Positions 7,935-15,215 of a stretch of 22,098 bases of DNA are shown one piece after another. The notes under the pieces were generated by a model, which worked only from the letters and a program-made list of their open reading frames with translations, did no database searches and was not told the DNA's origin. Within the stretch, counting starts at the first letter, position 1. Each line of letters opens with the position of its first letter. This DNA comes from JACMMS01 sp043758775 (GTDB lineage: Bacteria > Pseudomonadota > Gammaproteobacteria > Burkholderiales > Methylophilaceae): positions 1 through 22,098 of the forward strand of contig JAYVMU010000069.1 of the NCBI GenBank assembly GCA_043758775.1, read 5' to 3'. Both the position numbers and the translations under genes were made by a program.

Positions 7935-8459
7935 ATAGCACAAGACAAAGAAACACGAATTAATGGCGATATTACCGCGCCGCAAGTTCGATTGGTGGGC
8001 GTAGAGGGTGAACCACTAGGCATCGTGAGTTTAAGTGAAGCTTTTGCAAAAGCAGAAGAAGCTGATATTGATTTAGTTGAAATTGCGCCGCAGGCTGCGC
8101 CGCCAGTATGCCGTTTGATGGATTACGGTAAATTTAAATATGCCGAAAGTAAGCGTCAGCATGAAGTTAAGCTTAAACAAAAGCAAGTACAGGTAAAAGA
8201 AATTAAATTCCGTCCAGGTACTGATGACGGTGATTACAATATTAAAGTACGTAATATCACGCGATTTTTGCAAGAAGGCGATAAAGCAAAGATTACTTTG
8301 CGCTTTAGAGGTCGTGAAATTACGCATCAGGAATTAGGTTTGGCGTTACTTAAACGCGTAGAGGCAGATTTAAAAGAGCATGCGGTTGTTGAACAGTTCC
8401 CTAAAATGGAAGGTCGACAAATGGTCATGATTCTAGGGCCTCATAAGAAAGTAAAATAA
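7935..8459 (+). CDS. infC: Translation initiation factor IF-3 with non-canonical ATA start
   Basis: IF-3 binds the 30S subunit, blocks 50S joining and proofreads start-codon choice. Residues about 1-70 form the N-domain, then a basic linker (KLKQKQVQVKEIKF), then the C-domain with the RFRGREITHQELG motif. The true start should be the ATA at 7935-7937. It gives the expected N-terminus AQDKETRINGDITAPQVRLV and a 174-aa protein, and it follows a strong Shine-Dalgarno AGGGG (7924-7928). An in-frame TAG lies at 7923, and no ATG, GTG or TTG occurs between it and 7992. The TTG at 7992 would remove the conserved N-terminal 19 residues and has no Shine-Dalgarno. infC is known to use rare starts (AUU in E. 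coli) for autoregulation by IF-3 discrimination. Identity certain; start confident. Confidence 0.95.
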   Translation: MAQDKETRINGDITAPQVRLVGVEGEPLGIVSLSEAFAKAEEADIDLVEIAPQAAPPVCRLMDYGKFKYAESKRQHEVKLKQKQVQVKEIKFRPGTDDGDYNIKVRNITRFLQEGDKAKITLRFRGREITHQELGLALLKRVEADLKEHAVVEQFPKMEGRQMVMILGPHKKVK

Positions 8460-8512
8460 CACTTTAATCTTTAAAGTGGCTTTGTAAGAAGTAGTAAGTA
8501 GCACCAAGTTGT

Positions 8513-8550
8513 AGCGACGCGGCTAACGGCATGCCCGATCGCTCTTTTTA
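8513..8550 (+). promoter_or_regulatory. Candidate attenuator / L20 operator in the infC-rpmI gap
   Basis: AGCGA (8513-8517) pairs with TCGCT (8539-8543). Inside, CG and GGC (8518-8523) pair with GCC-CG (8533-8537) through single bulges, closing a 9-nt loop. CTTTTTATAG follows, so the shape is that of an intrinsic terminator or attenuator, placed just before the rpmI Shine-Dalgarno. A second small hairpin (CACTTTAA/TTAAAGTG, 8460-8478) directly follows infC. Ribosomal protein L20 is known to control this operon in other bacteria; control here is inferred from position only. Confidence 0.35.
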
Positions 8551-8571
8551 TAGTTCCTTTAGGAGAAAAAA

Positions 8572-8769
8572 ATGCCAAAAATGAAGACCAAGAGTAGCGC
8601 CAAAAAGCGCTTCAAATTCTTGGGAAATGGTAAAGTAAAGCGTACACATTCGCACCTTCGCCATATCCTTACCAAGAAAACCACTAAGCAAAAGCGTAAG
8701 TTACGCGGTACTGCTATCATTTCACCAACCGATGTCAAACGCGTTCGCGCGATGATGCCGACTCGATAA
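8572..8769 (+). CDS. rpmI: 50S ribosomal protein L35
   Basis: A 65-aa, very basic protein of the large ribosomal subunit, with the typical MPKMKTKSSAKKRF start and the HSHLRHILTKKTTKQKRKLR core. AGGAG (8561-8565) is a strong Shine-Dalgarno. rplT follows after 10 bases, and its Shine-Dalgarno overlaps the rpmI stop, so the two are translationally linked. Confidence 0.98.
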   Translation: MPKMKTKSSAKKRFKFLGNGKVKRTHSHLRHILTKKTTKQKRKLRGTAIISPTDVKRVRAMMPTR

Positions 8770-8779
8770 GGAGATAGAC

Positions 8780-9142
8780 ATGCCTAGAGTCAAACGTGGT
8801 GTCATAGCTCGTGCAAGACACAAAAAAGTATTAGACGCTGCCAAGGGTTACCGTGGCCGTCGCAAGAACGTTTACCGCGTTGCTAAACAAGCGGTAATGA
8901 AAGCTGGTCAATATGCTTACCGTGATCGTCGTCAAAAGAAACGTCAATTCCGCACATTGTGGATTGCGCGTATCAATGCGGGCTCACGTGAATTTGGTTT
9001 GACCTACAGCCGTTTCATGAATGGCTTGAAAAAAGCTGCGATTGAAGTGGATCGTAAAGTGCTTGCTGATTTAGCAGTATTTGATAAACCAGCATTTGCT
9101 AAATTCGTTGAATTAGCAAAATCAGGTTTAGCTGCTGCTTAA
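8780..9142 (+). CDS. rplT: 50S ribosomal protein L20
   Basis: A 120-aa assembly protein of the 50S subunit, binding 23S rRNA early and, in several bacteria, its own mRNA leader. The sequence MPRVKRGVIARARHKKVL and the YRGRRKNVYRVAKQAVMKAG stretch are diagnostic, and RTLWIARINA follows. Its Shine-Dalgarno AAGGAG overlaps the rpmI stop codon. A strong terminator follows, so the thrS-rplT transcript can end here and pheST may use its own promoter. Confidence 0.98.
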   Translation: MPRVKRGVIARARHKKVLDAAKGYRGRRKNVYRVAKQAVMKAGQYAYRDRRQKKRQFRTLWIARINAGSREFGLTYSRFMNGLKKAAIEVDRKVLADLAVFDKPAFAKFVELAKSGLAAA

Positions 9143-9165
9143 TTTAGTGTCGTAAAAGCAACCAT

Positions 9166-9190
9166 AAAAAGAGGCTTTGGCCTCTTTTTT
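9166..9190 (+). terminator. Rho-independent terminator after rplT
   Basis: A perfect 10-bp stem AAAAAGAGGC (9166-9175) / GCCTCTTTTT (9180-9189) with the 4-nt loop TTTG, ending in a run of six T. It is a textbook intrinsic terminator 23 bases after the rplT stop. Confidence 0.9.
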
Positions 9191-9262
9191 GTTGGGCAGC
9201 TTTCAATGAAATGCTTTCGAGCATTGATTGAAATTTCAAGGACTTATCACTATTTCATCAGT

Positions 9263-9268
9263 TATAAT
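9263..9268 (+). promoter_or_regulatory. Possible -10 box for pheST
   Basis: A perfect TATAAT word lies 36 bases before the pheS ATG and downstream of the rplT terminator, where a new promoter is expected. No good -35 word sits 16-18 bp upstream (GGACTT at 9240-9245 is the 17-bp candidate), so the call rests on the -10 box and context. Confidence 0.35.
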
Positions 9269-9304
9269 AACGCTATTAAAAAATAAGCCATACAAAATAA
9301 TCCG

Positions 9305-10321
9305 ATGCAAAATTTACAAGAACTTATCCCGCAAGCACAGGCAGATTTTGCCGCGAGTACAACAATAAATGACCTAGAAAACGCGAAAGCTAAATATTTA
9401 GGTAAAAGCGGTGCATTAACTGAAGCGATGAAGGGCTTAGGTAAACTTAGCGCTGAAGAGCGGCCAGCTGCAGGTGCTGCCATCAATGTGGTTAAACAAA
9501 CTATTGAAGAGGCTTTAAAAAATCGTCGCGAAGCTATTCTAAAAGCTGAACAAGATAAGCAACTAGCCAGCGAAGCATTGGATGTGACTTTGCCAGCACG
9601 TGCTCAAGCACAAGGTGGTTTGCATCCTGTTACGCTGACTTTGCAACGCGTAGAAACGTTATTTCATTCTATTGGCTTTAGTGTAGCCACAGGCCCTGAA
9701 ATTGAAACCGATTTTTATAATTTTACTGCGCTGAATATCCCTGAAAATCACCCAGCACGGGCTATGCATGACACGTTTTATGTGGATAGCCAAGATGGCA
9801 AGCATGAACAGGTGTTACGTACCCATACATCGCCTGTACAAGTGCATTACATGGAAGATGCACTTAAAAATAATACGCCTTTTCCATTGAAGATCATTGC
9901 GCCCGGTCGCGTATACCGTGTGGATTCTGATGCAACCCATTCACCTATGTTTCATCAAGCAGAAGGCTTGTGGGTGGATGAGGATGTTAGTTTTGCTAAT
10001 CTTAAAGGCGTGGTGCAGGATTTTCTACAGCGCTTTTTCGAGCGTGACGACCTAACCGTACGTTTTAGACCTTCATTTTTCCCTTTCACTGAGCCTTCAG
10101 CTGAGATGGATATGAGTTGGAATGGTGGTTGGTTGGAAATTGGCGGTTGCGGTATGGTGCATCCAGAAGTATTAAAACATGTGGGTATTGATAGTGAAAA
10201 ATACCGTGGCTTTGCTTTTGGTTTGGGCATAGAACGCCTGACTATGTTGCGTTATGGTGTGAATGATTTACGCCACTTTTTTAATAATGATTTGCGCTTT
10301 TTGCAGCAATTCACGAAATAG
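9305..10321 (+). CDS. pheS: Phenylalanine--tRNA ligase alpha subunit
   Basis: Catalytic subunit of the (alpha-beta)2 class II enzyme that charges tRNA-Phe; 338 aa, normal length. The N-terminal coiled-coil arm (about 1-90) binds tRNA. The core shows the MHDTFYV segment, motif 2 (FRPSFFPFTEPS, about 254-265) and motif 3 (GFAFGLGIERLTMLRYG, about 302-318). The Shine-Dalgarno before the ATG is weak, and an alternative start is not evident because the MQNLQELIPQAQ opening fits the family. pheT follows after 48 bases. No Phe-rich leader peptide like E. coli pheM was found upstream, so tRNA-Phe attenuation of that kind is not supported. Confidence 0.98.
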   Translation: MQNLQELIPQAQADFAASTTINDLENAKAKYLGKSGALTEAMKGLGKLSAEERPAAGAAINVVKQTIEEALKNRREAILKAEQDKQLASEALDVTLPARAQAQGGLHPVTLTLQRVETLFHSIGFSVATGPEIETDFYNFTALNIPENHPARAMHDTFYVDSQDGKHEQVLRTHTSPVQVHYMEDALKNNTPFPLKIIAPGRVYRVDSDATHSPMFHQAEGLWVDEDVSFANLKGVVQDFLQRFFERDDLTVRFRPSFFPFTEPSAEMDMSWNGGWLEIGGCGMVHPEVLKHVGIDSEKYRGFAFGLGIERLTMLRYGVNDLRHFFNNDLRFLQQFTK

Positions 10322-10369
10322 ACGAATTTAGAGACATGAAATTAGTGATAATTGAATTGAAGAGCACAA

Positions 10370-12751
10370 ATGCAATTTTCTGAAAATTGGTTACGTACTT
10401 TCGTTAACCCAACACTTAATACTGAAGAATTAAGCTATGCCCTAACAATGGCTGGCTTGGAGGTAGAAGACTTACAGCCAGTAGGCGCGGTGTTTTCAAA
10501 GGTGGTGATAGGCAAGATCTTGTCTGCTGACAAACATCCTGATGCAGACCGTTTGCAAGTATGTAAAGTCGATGTGGGTTTGGCCGAGCCTTTGCAAATC
10601 GTTTGCGGTGCGGCAAATGCACGGGCAGGGTTGTTTGCACCGTGCGCGCTAGTGGGTGCAGAATTGCCTGGTATCAGCATTAAGCAAGCCAAGGTGCGTG
10701 GCGTTGAGTCATCTGGCATGATGTGTTCTGCTAAGGAATTAGGGTTGGTTGCTGAAGCCACTGGTATATTAGAATTGCCAGAAACTGTCACTATAGGTCA
10801 GGATATTCGAGAGTATTTAGCACTGAATGATCAGTTGATTACCTTAAAACTCACGCCTAACCGTAGTGATTGTTTGAGTATTTTGGGCATTGCACGCGAT
10901 GTAGCGGCGATTACAGGCGCGCCGCTAACGGTGCCTACGATAACGCCTCTTGCTACTAATGTTGCTAATACAAAAAATGTGAAAGTGACTGCGAGTGAGG
11001 CTTGTCCTTACTATTGTGGACGTTTAATTACAGGTGTAAACGCACAAAGTAAAACCTCGGCTTGGATGATACGTTGTTTAGAGCGTAGTGGTATTCGTAG
11101 CATTAGTGCAATTGTGGATATTACCAATTACGTATTGCTTGAATTAGGCCAGCCACTGCATGCGTTTGATGCAGATAAACTACAAGGCGATATTGAAGTA
11201 CGTTTTGCCCATGCAGAAGAGTCTATTACTCTGCTTAATGAGCAAATTGTTGAACTAGCTACAGATGATTTAGTTATTGCAGACAATAACGGTGCGATTG
11301 CGTTGGCTGGCATTATGGGTGGCGCGACTACCGCAGTTAGCGACAGCACCAGTAATATTTTCTTAGAGAGTGCATTCTTCACGCCTGATACTATCGCTGG
11401 TAAAGCGCGTAGATTAGGGCTAAGCACAGACTCATCTTACCGTTTTGAGCGTGGTGTGGATTATGGTAACACTTTGCAGGCATTGGAGCGTGCAAGTGCC
11501 TTGGTGCTAGAGATTTGTGGTGGTACAGCCATTCAAGTAATCCAAGTACAAGGCTCAACACCAGTACGTAAAGGAGTGGATTTACGCTTAACTAAATTGG
11601 TTTCGTTACTCGGTATAGCATTAAGTAATCAGCAAGTCACGACGATTTTAACGCAACTTGGCTTTGCATATACCGAGAAAAATGATGTATTTACAGTGAC
11701 GCCGCCTAGCTATCGCTTTGATATTGAGATTGAAGAAGATTTAATCGAAGAAATTGCACGTTTGCATGGCTATGAGCATATCCCCGCGATAACACCGCAA
11801 GCCTCGCTCAATATGTTGCCTGCATCTGAAAGTCGTCTAAGTGATACCGCCTTACGCAATCAATTAGTGGCAGATGGTTATCAGGAAGTCATCACTTATA
11901 GCTTCGTTGATGAAAGCTGGGAGCGTGATTTATTGGGTAACAAAGCCCCAGTTAAACTGAAGAATCCAATCGCCAGTAATATGAGCGTGATGCGCTCTGG
12001 CTTATGGGGTGGTTTGCTGGATGCTTTGGTCTATAACTTGAATCGCAAGCAAAGCCGCGCGCAGTTGTTTGAAGTAGGTACCAGCTATGCAGTTAGCAAA
12101 GACAATAAGCAAAGTAATGGCTATACCGAATCACAACGTGTTTCAGGTCTGTTTTATGGCGCTGTAAGGCCTGAGCAATGGGCGGAAGAAGGGCGTGATG
12201 TTGATTTTTATGATGTCAAAGCGACAGTGAACAAGCTTACACAGAACAATGTAGAGTATCAAGTTGCCGAAGCCAATGCGCAGCATCCAGCATTACATCC
12301 TGGTCAATCTGCGCAAGTGTTGTTAAATGGAAAGGTAATTGGCTGGCTAGGTAAATTGCATCCAAAATGGCAACATCATTATGATTTGCCAAGAAGTACG
12401 ATTTTGTTTGAATTGGATGTTGCGTCTTTGTTAAACAAACTATTACCTAGTTATACAGAGGTTACCAAAACCTTACCGATACGCCGCGATTTGGCTGTCA
12501 TTGTAGCGGATGATTTGGCTGTTCAAACTATATTAGATGGCATTAAAAAAGCACAAATTCCATTAATTACCGAAGTCGCTTTGTTTGATATTTATAAAGG
12601 AAAAGGTATCGAGCTTGGTAAAAAAAGTCTTGCATTTCTTGTACTTATACAAGATACTCATAAAACGCTAGTAGATAATGATGCAGATGCCGCAATGGCA
12701 AAACTGCTTGATGTAATGACAAAACAATACGGTGCCACTTTAAGAAGCTAA
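10370..12751 (+). CDS. pheT: Phenylalanine--tRNA ligase beta subunit
   Basis: A 793-aa beta subunit, full length for bacteria. The domain order is the EMAP/Trbp111-like tRNA-binding domain (about 39-148, with VCGAANAR), the B3/B4 editing module (about 205-385, with GIMGG), the B5 domain (about 405-475), the catalytic-like core (about 485-690) and the C-terminal ferredoxin-like anticodon-binding domain (about 700-793, starting near LPIRRDLAVIV). It hydrolyses mischarged Tyr-tRNA-Phe in characterised homologues. An 85-base gap without a good terminator separates it from ihfA, so ihfA is probably co-transcribed, as in other proteobacteria. Confidence 0.98.
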   Translation: MQFSENWLRTFVNPTLNTEELSYALTMAGLEVEDLQPVGAVFSKVVIGKILSADKHPDADRLQVCKVDVGLAEPLQIVCGAANARAGLFAPCALVGAELPGISIKQAKVRGVESSGMMCSAKELGLVAEATGILELPETVTIGQDIREYLALNDQLITLKLTPNRSDCLSILGIARDVAAITGAPLTVPTITPLATNVANTKNVKVTASEACPYYCGRLITGVNAQSKTSAWMIRCLERSGIRSISAIVDITNYVLLELGQPLHAFDADKLQGDIEVRFAHAEESITLLNEQIVELATDDLVIADNNGAIALAGIMGGATTAVSDSTSNIFLESAFFTPDTIAGKARRLGLSTDSSYRFERGVDYGNTLQALERASALVLEICGGTAIQVIQVQGSTPVRKGVDLRLTKLVSLLGIALSNQQVTTILTQLGFAYTEKNDVFTVTPPSYRFDIEIEEDLIEEIARLHGYEHIPAITPQASLNMLPASESRLSDTALRNQLVADGYQEVITYSFVDESWERDLLGNKAPVKLKNPIASNMSVMRSGLWGGLLDALVYNLNRKQSRAQLFEVGTSYAVSKDNKQSNGYTESQRVSGLFYGAVRPEQWAEEGRDVDFYDVKATVNKLTQNNVEYQVAEANAQHPALHPGQSAQVLLNGKVIGWLGKLHPKWQHHYDLPRSTILFELDVASLLNKLLPSYTEVTKTLPIRRDLAVIVADDLAVQTILDGIKKAQIPLITEVALFDIYKGKGIELGKKSLAFLVLIQDTHKTLVDNDADAAMAKLLDVMTKQYGATLRS

Positions 12752-12836
12752 GTTTACTAGCCTTGGGAAAAGGCACCGAAAAATGCTTAATAAATAGGCT
12801 GTCTAATAAATACAAGAAGATTTAGGGAGTAGTAGT

Positions 12837-13133
12837 ATGACGTTAACTAAAGCAGATTTAGCCGATTTGTTGTTTGAACAAGTGGGTTTAAATAAGCGTG
12901 AGGCTAAGGACATGGTAGAAGCGTTTTTTGAAGAAGTCCGTGTAGCACTTGAGGTTGGTGATAGTGTGAAATTGTCAGGTTTTGGTAATTTCGAATTGCG
13001 TAAAAAGTCTGAGCGCCCGGGCCGTAACCCGAAAACAGGCGAAGAAATCCCGATTACCGCGCGTCGCGTGGTGACTTTTCATGCTAGCCAGAAATTGAAG
13101 AGTAAGGTAGAAGAGAACTACGCTAATAAGTAA
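12837..13133 (+). CDS. ihfA: Integration host factor alpha subunit
   Basis: A 98-aa DNA-bending protein of the HU/IHF family that works as a heterodimer with IhfB in recombination, replication and promoter architecture. The beta-arm RPGRNPKTGEEIPITARRVV carries the DNA-intercalating proline at P65. MTLTKADLADLLFEQVGLNKRE at the N-terminus (22 residues, shown in part here) distinguishes IhfA from HU. AGGGAG just before the ATG is the Shine-Dalgarno. The position after pheT is the conserved one. IHF is also the usual cofactor of phage integrases, which is relevant to the element integrated about 900 bp downstream. Confidence 0.96.
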   Translation: MTLTKADLADLLFEQVGLNKREAKDMVEAFFEEVRVALEVGDSVKLSGFGNFELRKKSERPGRNPKTGEEIPITARRVVTFHASQKLKSKVEENYANK

Positions 13134-13202
13134 AATTTGTAGGTAAGAATTTGTTAATTTAAACATACAAAATCACCAGTATTTAGGCTAAATATAATAA
13201 AA

Positions 13203-13628
13203 ATGCATGAACATATTCCTATAACGCAGTTGCCACCTATCCCCGCAAAGCGCTACTTTACAATTGGTGAAGTAAGTGAGTTGTGTGGTGTTAAGCCCCA
13301 TGTGCTGCGTTATTGGGAGCAAGAATTTACCCAGCTTAAACCAGTTAAACGCAGAGGCAACCGCCGCTATTACCAGCACCACGAAGTATTACTTATTCGT
13401 AAAATTAGAGAGTTACTATACGAACAAGGTTTTACTATCAGTGGTGCACGCAATCGCTTGGATGGTGCTGAGTCTAGAGATGGTGATAATCGTAGCGCAG
13501 AAGCATCTACCATAGTACGTGTATCTGCCACCGAAGCTGCGCTAAAGCAGCAGAACCAGTTAAACGTTGCCGCGATTCGTAAAGAGTTAGCTGAAATTTT
13601 AGGTTTACTTACACCTCTCGCTTCTTAA
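13203..13628 (+). CDS. MerR-family transcriptional regulator
   Basis: A 141-aa protein with an N-terminal winged helix-turn-helix (about 18-86): YFTIGEVSELCGVKPHVLRY, then an arginine-rich wing GNRRYY and the RKIRELLYEQGFTI helix. The C-terminal half (about 87-141) is short and has no cysteine pair, so it is not a metal sensor of the classical MerR type. A MerR-type gene right after ihfA is a common proteobacterial arrangement, but its target is not known. The ATG at 13203 has no strong Shine-Dalgarno; it is preferred because it precedes the conserved HTH by a plausible short lead. Confidence 0.88.
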   Translation: MHEHIPITQLPPIPAKRYFTIGEVSELCGVKPHVLRYWEQEFTQLKPVKRRGNRRYYQHHEVLLIRKIRELLYEQGFTISGARNRLDGAESRDGDNRSAEASTIVRVSATEAALKQQNQLNVAAIRKELAEILGLLTPLAS

Positions 13629-13813
13629 GAACACCACTCTCCCGTAGCATTTTCTGCAAATATCTGGTATTTTCGCGCTTTGCGAGGTGATTTTTCGACC
13701 AGTATATCTACGATAACAATCATTTTGAGTAAAAGAGCTGTTTCGTACTAAATTTTATGCGCTTATTTGTAATGGGAAGTTTTGTGTAGGCCCATTGTCA
13801 GATTCAATTGCGC

Positions 13814-13827
13814 TATAATGCGCGGCG
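13814..13827 (+). promoter_or_regulatory. Stable-RNA-like promoter upstream of tRNA-Pro
   Basis: A perfect -10 box TATAAT (13814-13819) is followed by GCGCGGCG, the kind of GC-rich discriminator found at tRNA and rRNA promoters. The -35 side is weak: TTGTCA (13795-13800) is only 13 bp away. The predicted start is about 190 bases before tRNA-Pro(GGG), leaving room for another small RNA gene in between. Confidence 0.4.
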
Positions 13828-13888
13828 TGTGAGTTGTATAGCGAGCTCAAAAATTTGGTAAAGCTCAATCTTTCCAAGTCAAATAATC

Positions 13889-13923
13889 CGGAATATAGTG
13901 CAGCTGGTAGTGTGCTTGTCTGG
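13889..13923 (+). pseudogene. Degenerate tRNA-Pro-like 5' half
   Basis: The segment runs CGGAATATA, GTGCAGCTGGTAGTGTGC, CTTGTCTGG. This matches the layout of the acceptor strand, D-arm (GCGC-AGC-TGGTA-GCGC type) and anticodon-stem/loop start (CTTGTCTGGGGG type) of betaproteobacterial tRNA-Pro. The anticodon, T-arm and 3' acceptor are missing, and the D-stem is reduced to G-U pairs. It sits between a stable-RNA-like promoter and the intact tRNA-Pro(GGG), so a decayed duplicate tRNA is the simplest reading; chance resemblance is possible. Confidence 0.35.
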
Positions 13924-14018
13924 TAGGTAATTAAGATTACTAGCTGTGCGATATATCAATCAATAGGTTATGCCAATTTTTTAATTTTTTATTGGAATAA
14001 CAAGGTTTTCTAAATATA

Positions 14019-14095
14019 CAGCGTGTGGCGCAGTCCGGTAGCGCACTAGTCTGGGGGACTAGGGGCCGCAGGTTCAAATCCTGTCACGCTGACCA
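14019..14095 (+). tRNA. tRNA-Pro (anticodon GGG)
   Basis: A 77-nt cloverleaf with encoded CCA. The acceptor stem is CAGCGTG/CACGCTG (7 bp). The D-arm is GCGC-GCGC, the anticodon stem CTAGT/ACTAG with loop CTGGGGG, and the T-arm GCAGG-TTCAAAT-CCTGT. The anticodon GGG is at 14053-14055 and reads CCC/CCU proline codons. The integrase gene of the neighbouring element lies directly downstream, marking this tRNA as the likely integration target. Confidence 0.96.
14072..14095 (+). other. Probable attachment-site core (3' end of tRNA-Pro)
   Basis: Tyrosine integrases commonly recombine within a tRNA 3' end and restore the tRNA on insertion. The T-arm to CCA of tRNA-Pro is 68 bases from the integrase stop codon, so the crossover core is inferred to lie here. 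The matching copy at the far end of the element is outside the window, so the exact core cannot be fixed. Confidence 0.4.
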
Positions 14096-14101
14096 TTCTA
14101 C

Positions 14102-14127
14102 AAGGCTCGCAGGGATGCGAGCTTTTT
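14102..14127 (+). terminator. Rho-independent terminator after tRNA-Pro
   Basis: GCTCGCA (14105-14111) and TGCGAGC (14116-14122) pair around GGGA, extended by A-U/G-U pairs at the base and followed by TTTTT. It lies just inside the presumed element boundary, so it may be element-borne and could also shield the tRNA from integrase-strand transcription. Confidence 0.8.
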
Positions 14128-14162
14128 ATTTTGGCACATAGATTAGAGGTTGGCTCATAGAT

Positions 14163-15215
14163 TTACTGCATTGGCCTCACTATAGTTGCCTTACGGCGAT
14201 AAACTCTTTCAGTAATACGGCTGTCCGCATGGGCTAAAAGCTCAGCAGCATGTTGCAAACTATTTGCGTCACTCGCAACTTTAGCTCGCAAGTCGTGCTC
14301 AGTAAAATGCTCAATGACTTTAGTCTCTTTAAGCACGCGCACAAAAAATCTTTGCCACATACTCTTCCAGCCAGGTGGACTTCCAGTTTCTTCATTGAAG
14401 TAACCTTCGCCGCGGCGATTGCAAAATAGGAATGGCGATATATGGACTGGTCTAACGGCCGTGGCTTCCGCAACGGCCGCGCGCAAGGCTGGCGTCCAAG
14501 AGTAGATCGTACGCTTACCGGTACTGCCTGCCGTCTTATGGCGCTGGTTATGGATGCCGTCTTCTTTAAAATGGCGTGCGGGCTCCAAGCGTAACAAGTC
14601 GCCACGTCCCATGCCCGTAAGTAGTTTGAGGCGTATGTAGGCTTGAATTACGGCTACTCCGCCTTGCTTCGAAGGCGAGGGTAATGCCAGACACTCTACG
14701 ATCTCCCAGTCTTCTACATAGCGATCGCGAGGCTTCTCCCCTTCCAAGCGTACTTCGCCTTTAAACGGGTGTCGATCAATCGCACCCCATTTTACAGCCA
14801 TGGTATACACATGGGATAGCAGTTTGACTTCTCGATGAGCCGCGACCTTGTGCGTGCGTCCGTCGACGTATTTATAGATGATCTGCGGGTGGAGTGGTAA
14901 TAAGGGCATGTCGCCAAACACACTTCGCAAACGCTTGATAAGGAGGATATACCCTTGCTGAGTGGCCACGGCTTTTAAAGGTACGACCTCCAGTAAATAG
15001 CGATCGAGCAGGGCGCCTATAGTTTTACCCTGTTTAATCTCAGCGCGGGCGGCATAGGCTTTGAAAGCTTCGGGTAATGATTTACCCAATAAAAAATATT
15101 TCTTGCCATCCCATTCAGCCTCAAGGCCAACGGGCACGCGAAAATAATAGGCGCCGTGGTGGAATACCCAGCGCGCAGGCAAGCCTTTATTTTCTTTTAG
15201 CCTAGCTTTAGGCAT
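14163..15215 (-). CDS. Tyrosine-family phage integrase
   Basis: A 350-aa site-specific recombinase expected to insert the element at tRNA-Pro and excise it. Residues 1-60 form a DNA arm-binding region (HHGAYYFRVPVG), about 63-150 a SAM-like core-binding domain, and 165-345 the catalytic domain. The catalytic set is visible: R204 (GMGRGDLLRL), K227 (RHKTAG), H307 and R310 (EHDLRAK), H329 (LLAHAD) and the nucleophile Y339 (RVYRRK). The gene overlaps the upstream DUF4224 gene by 8 bases (ATGCCTAA), a usual pairing in such elements. It is oriented toward the tRNA. The host IHF genes nearby could supply its bending cofactor (inference). Confidence 0.93.
   Translation of the reverse strand: MPKARLKENKGLPARWVFHHGAYYFRVPVGLEAEWDGKKYFLLGKSLPEAFKAYAARAEIKQGKTIGALLDRYLLEVVPLKAVATQQGYILLIKRLRSVFGDMPLLPLHPQIIYKYVDGRTHKVAAHREVKLLSHVYTMAVKWGAIDRHPFKGEVRLEGEKPRDRYVEDWEIVECLALPSPSKQGGVAVIQAYIRLKLLTGMGRGDLLRLEPARHFKEDGIHNQRHKTAGSTGKRTIYSWTPALRAAVAEATAVRPVHISPFLFCNRRGEGYFNEETGSPPGWKSMWQRFFVRVLKETKVIEHFTEHDLRAKVASDANSLQHAAELLAHADSRITERVYRRKATIVRPMQ

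Larger units (their letters stand above)
13629..14018. other. 390-bp intergenic region before tRNA-Pro
   Basis: No credible protein gene lies here. It contains a promoter-like TATAAT with a GC-rich discriminator (13814-13827), a degenerate tRNA-Pro-like 5' half (13889-13923), a short imperfect inverted repeat after it (TAGGTAAT/ATTACTA, about 13923-13942), and an AT-rich segment bracketed by CCAAT/ATTGG (13973-13995) immediately before the tRNA. The first 180 bases show nothing recognisable apart from a weak hairpin near 13670 that is too poor to call a terminator. Confidence 0.5.

Noticed and set aside
7992..8459. infC start at TTG 7992
   Set aside because: It removes 19 conserved residues of IF-3 and lacks a Shine-Dalgarno; ATA 7935 fits both.
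9206..9286. Short 26-codon ORF upstream of pheS considered as a pheM-like leader peptide
   Set aside because: Only two Phe codons, not clustered, and no terminator/antiterminator pair before pheS; the putative -10 box lies inside it, so it would not even be transcribed from that promoter.
12752..12836. Hairpin GCCTT/AAGGC between pheT and ihfA as a terminator
   Set aside because: Five pairs and no U-run; co-transcription is more likely.
13660..13690. Possible terminator after the MerR gene
   Set aside because: The stem (TCGC/GCGA) is only four pairs and the T-run is detached, too weak to call.
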